Source: SUG2458 sp051872335 (lineage in GTDB: Bacteria > Bacillota_I > Bacilli_A > RFN20 > CAG-826). Taken from it: 14,852 nucleotides of DNA. Location: contig JBJEDT010000011.1 of the NCBI GenBank assembly GCA_051872335.1, positions 1 through 14,852 of the forward strand, given 5' to 3'. Under the pieces are notes generated by a model that saw only the letters and a program-made list of their open reading frames with translations, searched no databases and was not told the origin of the DNA. Both the position numbers and the translations under genes were made by a program. Shown piece by piece: positions 13,296 to 14,852 of the stretch (its first letter is position 1; each line of letters begins with the position of its first letter).

Positions 13296-14747
13296 ATGAC
13301 AAAAAAGGAATTGAACTGTCAAAACTCTACAGAAGTTGAGAGTTTAAACAGCGATTCACCTTTGCCTATGGAACAAAAAAAGAAAAAAGATTTCTTCCAT
13401 ATCAAACAAAGAGGATCAACATACGGACGTGAAATTTTAGCAGGTATTATAGTTTTCTTATCGGTTATCTATATTCTACCAGTTAATTCATCTATTTTAA
13501 GTGATGCAGGAATGGACTCTACAGGTGTCTTTGCTGCTACTGCTATTGCTAGTGCTTTATGTACAATGATTATGGGTCTTGTTGCTGGATATCCAATTGT
13601 ATTATCTTCAGCAATGGGAATGAATGCATTTTTTGCATATACAATTTGTTGTGGACTAGGTTATTCATGGCAAGAAGCGTTAGCTTTATTATTTATAGCC
13701 GGTATTTTATATTTGATTATGACTTTAACCCCACTTCGCAAAATGATTATGAATGCCATACCAAAGGATATTAAACAAATCATTTCAGCTGGTCTTGGAT
13801 TTTTCATTTGCTTTGTTGGTTTAAGAAATTCTGGAATTATTTCTTTAACAGTTAGTAGTTCAGGTATTGCAAGTATTGGTCTAGGGGACTTAAGTAATCC
13901 ATCCATATTACTTGCGTTACTAGGAATAATTTTGGTTTTTGTATTTTCTTCTTTAAAGATTAAATTCTTTAAAAGATTTTCTATTTTACTTTCAATGCTA
14001 ACAGTTGCTTTATTAGGATTAGTTTTAGGATGGTGTGGCATAGAAGGTTTACCAAAATTTAATTTTGATCAAGATTGGATTGCTGTTACTTCAATCGATA
14101 AAGTATTTGGACAAATGTTTAGTGGCTCTAATTTTGTAAGTGTATTAAGTAATCCAAAATCATACGCTTTAATATTTGTTTTAATTTTTGTACATTTATT
14201 TGACACAACTGCAACTTTATTAGCTGTTGGTAGAGACGCTGGCTTTATCAATGAAAAAGGTGAACTTGAAGGTGGTAATAAAGCTATGCTTGCTGATGCA
14301 ATAGGCAGTGTAATTTGTGCTCCTATTGGTACTTCAACTGTTACTCCATTTTCAGAATCTTCAATTGGTATTGAAGTTGGTGGTAGAACTGGTTTAACCA
14401 GTCTTGTAGCTGGTTTACTATTTATTGTTAGTTTATTTATTTATCCTTTACTTTCAATTTTTAGTTATTCTTGTGTTACAGCGATGGCTCTTGTTTATGT
14501 TGGCTCATCAATTGTTATTCATAATTTAAATGATATAAATTGGAAAGATCCAGCAATAGGAGTATGTGCATTTATAACGGTTATTATGATAACACTTACT
14601 TACTCTTTATCTAGTGGTATTGGATTTGGACTTATTATATATGTTGTTATTATGTTAGCTTCTGGCAGAGCAAAAGAACTTAATACGATTTTATATATTT
14701 TAGCGTTATTATTTGTAATTAATTTTACTATTAATGCTTTAATATAA
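13296..14747 (+). CDS. NCS2 family nucleobase permease (AzgA-like purine permease)
   Basis: A cytoplasmic-membrane, proton-coupled importer of purine bases by family; it falls in the AzgA/PbuG branch, usually for adenine, guanine or hypoxanthine. After a hydrophilic 40-residue N-terminus, GREILAGIIVFLSVIYILPVNSSIL (44-68) opens the core. AGYPIVLSSAMGMNAFFAY (97-115), HLFDTTATLLAVGRDAG (300-316), ADAIGSVICAPIGTSTVTPFSES (333-355) and GGRTGL (362-367) carry the family's substrate-site segments. Twelve to fourteen hydrophobic helices are expected and the 483 residues fit. AAAGGAGA lies before the ATG. The gene stands alone, divergent from rpsP. TPF-SES replaces the commoner TTYVES in the substrate motif, so the exact base cannot be named. 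No clear terminator is visible after the stop. Confidence 0.9.
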   Translation: MTKKELNCQNSTEVESLNSDSPLPMEQKKKKDFFHIKQRGSTYGREILAGIIVFLSVIYILPVNSSILSDAGMDSTGVFAATAIASALCTMIMGLVAGYPIVLSSAMGMNAFFAYTICCGLGYSWQEALALLFIAGILYLIMTLTPLRKMIMNAIPKDIKQIISAGLGFFICFVGLRNSGIISLTVSSSGIASIGLGDLSNPSILLALLGIILVFVFSSLKIKFFKRFSILLSMLTVALLGLVLGWCGIEGLPKFNFDQDWIAVTSIDKVFGQMFSGSNFVSVLSNPKSYALIFVLIFVHLFDTTATLLAVGRDAGFINEKGELEGGNKAMLADAIGSVICAPIGTSTVTPFSESSIGIEVGGRTGLTSLVAGLLFIVSLFIYPLLSIFSYSCVTAMALVYVGSSIVIHNLNDINWKDPAIGVCAFITVIMITLTYSLSSGIGFGLIIYVVIMLASGRAKELNTILYILALLFVINFTINALI

Positions 14748-14852
14748 TCATCGTTTGATTTTAATAAAATTTATAAGAAAAAAATGAAGAAATTTTCAAT
14801 TTGTACTAATTCAAATGATGTGAGACTAAATTTAGGAAAATAAAAGAGTCCT
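14748..14852. other. AT-rich tail without a supported gene
   Basis: The region after the permease is about 70-75% AT. A weak five-base hairpin (AATCA/TGATT, 14746-14760) follows the stop but lacks a T-run, and a 19-codon open frame (14784-14843) has no convincing ribosome binding site. The window ends before any further gene can be seen. Confidence 0.4.

Noticed and set aside
14746..14760. Hairpin AATCA/TGATT as a terminator for the permease gene.
   Set aside because: The stem is only five AT-rich base pairs and no T-run follows.
14784..14843. A 19-codon open frame starting MKKFSICTNSND near the window end, possibly the start of a further gene.
   Set aside because: No ribosome binding site stands before the ATG, the frame stops after 19 codons, and the sequence ends too soon to tell a broken gene from chance.
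1..14852. Mobile elements, CRISPR arrays, toxin-antitoxin or defence genes.
   Set aside because: I saw no transposase, integrase, regularly spaced repeats or small paired toxin-like genes; the window is mostly housekeeping genes.

Overview
The window is AT-rich, low-GC Firmicute chromosome, probably from the Erysipelotrichia or a related Bacilli lineage. The evidence is the conserved order asp23-fakA / plsX-rnc-ftsY-ylxM-ffh, the rpsP-khpA-rimM-trmD cluster, strong AGGAGG-type ribosome binding sites and sigma-A-like promoters. TGA is used as a stop (ftsY, rimM) and tryptophan is read from TGG, so the code is standard and not the Mycoplasma one. Almost everything here is core housekeeping; I see no insertion sequence, prophage, CRISPR array, toxin-antitoxin pair or defence locus.

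Layout: (1) Positions 1-57 are the 3' end of a 5S rRNA followed by a T-run, so an rRNA operon probably lies just upstream. (2) 121-2241 is a two-gene unit, asp23 and fakA, with its own promoter and terminator. (3) 2247-6886 is a tightly packed unit, plsX-rnc-ftsY-small membrane protein-ylxM-ffh, with overlapping genes and a closing terminator. (4) 6908-8338 is a membrane-anchored M20 metallopeptidase. (5) 8375-9946, minus strand, is a pair of multispanning membrane proteins, one of the DUF5058 type. (6) 10044-11255 is an acyltransferase with a zinc ribbon and an extra C-terminal domain. (7) 11298-13157, minus strand, is rpsP-khpA-rimM-trmD. (8) 13296-14747 is an NCS2 nucleobase permease, divergent from rpsP. 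The last ~105 bases hold no gene I can support.

How the genes fit together: fakA (activation of exogenous fatty acid), plsX (acyl-ACP/acyl-phosphate exchange) and perhaps the 10044 acyltransferase serve membrane lipid supply. ftsY, ffh and ylxM are the protein side of co-translational membrane targeting, and a small membrane protein of unknown role is coupled to ftsY. rpsP, khpA, rimM and trmD serve 30S assembly and tRNA modification. The M20 peptidase faces the DUF5058 pair across a shared terminator and may form a peptide or amino-acid-conjugate use module.

The least ordinary points are the small membrane protein inside the SRP operon, the DUF5058 pair beside the peptidase, the acyltransferase with a degenerate motif III and a zinc ribbon, and the separation and inversion of the rpsP-trmD block relative to ffh. 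None of these amounts to a clearly new system.
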